Shown here: positions 4,215 to 5,418 of the stretch, in pieces
How positions within the stretch are numbered: the first letter of the stretch is position 1
How the letters are laid out: every line of letters starts with the position of its first letter
The notes under the pieces: generated by a model
What the model was told of the DNA's origin: nothing
What the model saw: the letters and a program-made list of their open reading frames with translations, nothing else
Databases searched by the model: none
Translations under genes and position numbers: made by a program
Source: Micrococcaceae bacterium UBA6021
GTDB lineage: Bacteria; Actinomycetota; Actinomycetes; Actinomycetales; Micrococcaceae
NCBI GenBank assembly: GCA_002427975.1
Contig: DIZT01000121.1
Span: forward strand, 1-5,418
Reading direction: 5' to 3'
DNA: 5,418 nt

Positions 4215-5366
4215 ATGACCACGGCCGTTCACGCGAATTCCTTCGGCTCCCGCGTCGCCGAGGCGGTGCAGACCCTCACCCCGGGGTATTTCGCCCTCAC
4301 TATGGCCAGCGGGATCATTTCGGTGGGGCTCGAGCTCGAAGGCTTCCACGTGCTCTCGGCGGCACTCCTCGTGGTCTGCTCGGCCTCCTACACAGTGATC
4401 CTCGCGCTCAGCCTCGTGCGTCTGGTCAGGTTCCGCGAGGATATGCGCCGCGACTTCATGGACCCCGGCCGGGCGTTCGGCTTCTTCACCTTCATCGCCG
4501 GGACGGATGTGCTCGGCGTGCGGCTCGGGATGGCGGGGTGGCCGGGTGCGACAGCGCTGCTCCTCGGTGTCGCGGTGCTCGCCTGGGTGGTGCTCGGCTA
4601 CATCGTGCCGTGGACGGCTGTGCTGGGCCGGGACGAGCGGCCCGTGGTCAAGGACGCTAACGGCACGTGGTTCATCTGGTGCGTGGCGAGCCAGTCCGTG
4701 GCGGTCGCGGCGGCGTCCGTCGAGCCCCTCGCCGGGCCGGACTGGCGCGCTGCCTTGGCGATCGTCGCCGTCGTGGCCTGGTCGGTGGGGCTCATCCTGT
4801 ATGCCGCGGTGGGGATCTTCGTCTCGCTGCGGCTCATGACCTACCCCATCCGGCCGGAGGACTTCCGCCCGCAGTACTTCGTGGCCATGGGCGCCATGGC
4901 GATTAGCGTCCTCGCCGGAGCGCGGATCGTCGAGATGGCCGACGCGCCCATGGTGGACGCGACGCGGGGGCTCGTGGCCGGCTCGTCCGTAGTGTTCTGG
5001 TCCTTCGCCTCATGGCTCTTCCCCGCGCTCCTCGCGGCCGGGTGGTGGAGGCACGTGATCCACCGCGTGCCGCTGGCCTTCGAGCCCGGGCTCTGGAGCG
5101 TCATCTTCCCCCTTGGCATGTACGCCGTAGCCAGCATTTATCTGGGGCGCACGGACCGTCTGCCCATTGTCGCTTTTATCGGCCGCACCGAGCTGTGGGT
5201 GGCTGTCGCAGCGTTCCTCGCCACCTTTGCCGGGATGCTCTTGCACCTGTGGGCCACACTCGTGCGCCCGGGCATGCGGCCCCGAGCGCCGGGCACGGCT
5301 CGGCCGCGGCTGGGTCCCGGTGCCGGGACGCCAGAGCGTCGGGAGCCCGGAACGCCGGAACGCTAG
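4215..5366 (+). CDS. TDT/SLAC1-family membrane transporter (tellurite-resistance/C4-dicarboxylate type)
   Basis: The 383-aa protein is almost entirely hydrophobic, with about ten membrane helices (roughly residues 22-40, 45-70, 86-103, 112-135, 152-170, 178-206, 220-240, 253-277, 292-310 and 326-350). This is the fold of TehA, the MAE1 malate transporters and plant SLAC1 anion channels. L-T-P-G-Y-F-A-L-T-M-A-S-G (21-33) and L-W-S-V-I-F-P-L-G-M-Y (293-303) are typical family motifs. Substrate cannot be read from sequence: C4-dicarboxylates, other anions or sulfite export are all possible, and the tellurite label is historical. Its tail (352-383) is a Pro/Arg/Gly-rich cytosolic extension with G-T-P-E-R twice. 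An ATG at 4194 would add 7 residues but has only AGG touching it, so I prefer 4215, where homology-like sequence begins soon after. Its G/C content appears higher than in the ect genes. It stands alone, downstream of the rearranged segment. Confidence 0.88.
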   Translation: MTTAVHANSFGSRVAEAVQTLTPGYFALTMASGIISVGLELEGFHVLSAALLVVCSASYTVILALSLVRLVRFREDMRRDFMDPGRAFGFFTFIAGTDVLGVRLGMAGWPGATALLLGVAVLAWVVLGYIVPWTAVLGRDERPVVKDANGTWFIWCVASQSVAVAAASVEPLAGPDWRAALAIVAVVAWSVGLILYAAVGIFVSLRLMTYPIRPEDFRPQYFVAMGAMAISVLAGARIVEMADAPMVDATRGLVAGSSVVFWSFASWLFPALLAAGWWRHVIHRVPLAFEPGLWSVIFPLGMYAVASIYLGRTDRLPIVAFIGRTELWVAVAAFLATFAGMLLHLWATLVRPGMRPRAPGTARPRLGPGAGTPERREPGTPER

Positions 5367-5418
5367 ACGGAGGGACGCTGACCGCCCGTTCCTCCTGGGG
5401 TGAATCTTCTATATCTGT

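Noticed and set aside
5327..5340. GACGC-CAGA-GCGTC hairpin near the end of the transporter gene, considered as a terminator
   Set aside because: It lies inside the coding region, has only a 5-bp stem and no T-run.
5367..5418. Last 52 bases after the transporter
   Set aside because: No gene, terminator or repeat can be supported in this short end.
1..5418. CRISPR array, tRNA/rRNA, toxin-antitoxin, phage-defence or other novel multi-gene system
   Set aside because: No evenly spaced repeats, no RNA gene signatures and no set of adjacent unknown intact genes. The unknown pieces are fragments, so no new system is claimed.

Overview
The window looks like DNA from a high-GC Gram-positive bacterium (Actinomycetota). 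An Arthrobacter-like member of the Micrococcales is my best guess, but the order is not proven. The reasons are the strong G/C preference at third codon positions, the actinobacterial style of the EctABC proteins, and a Gly-rich SSB tail ending in D-S-E-P-P-F.

Left part (about 1-2400, + strand): an intact ectoine operon, ectA-ectB-ectC. It makes the compatible solute ectoine from L-aspartate-beta-semialdehyde through diaminobutyrate and N-gamma-acetyl-diaminobutyrate. All catalytic landmarks I could check in EctB and EctC are present. Just upstream of ectA, a well-placed ribosome binding site and ATG open a nine-codon frame. That frame ends in TAG directly against the ectA ATG and in the same reading frame. 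A 14-bp perfect GC palindrome lies further upstream.

Middle part (about 2400-4200): a scrapyard. Immediately after ectC is a 45-codon remnant of ectD (ectoine hydroxylase). Its N-terminus, iron-binding core and C-terminus are gone, and two distant pieces of the protein are joined in frame. The remnant stops exactly where a 230-bp MITE-like element with 27-bp terminal inverted repeats begins, and that element supplies the stop codon. Beyond it, on the - strand, is an apparently intact gene for a KfrA-like plasmid DNA-binding/coiled-coil protein, with an AGTAGT-type inverted repeat in its promoter region. Upstream of that gene is the severed C-terminal tail of a single-stranded DNA-binding protein (ssb, - strand). 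This abuts, nearly base to base, the C-terminal part of a winged-helix protein (+ strand) and then a short - strand coding-like remnant. Together they indicate plasmid or mobile-element DNA that has been inserted and rearranged, joined to the 3' flank of the ectoine operon.

Right part (about 4215-5366, + strand): an intact membrane protein of the TehA/SLAC1 (TDT) transporter family, possibly translated from a leaderless mRNA.

Functionally, the locus predicts a strain that makes ectoine but not 5-hydroxyectoine from this operon. I found no RNA genes, CRISPR arrays or intact transposases. I also see no convincing new multi-gene system. The noteworthy content is the mosaic of broken genes, the small inverted-repeat element, the putative KfrA operator and the odd ectA leader.
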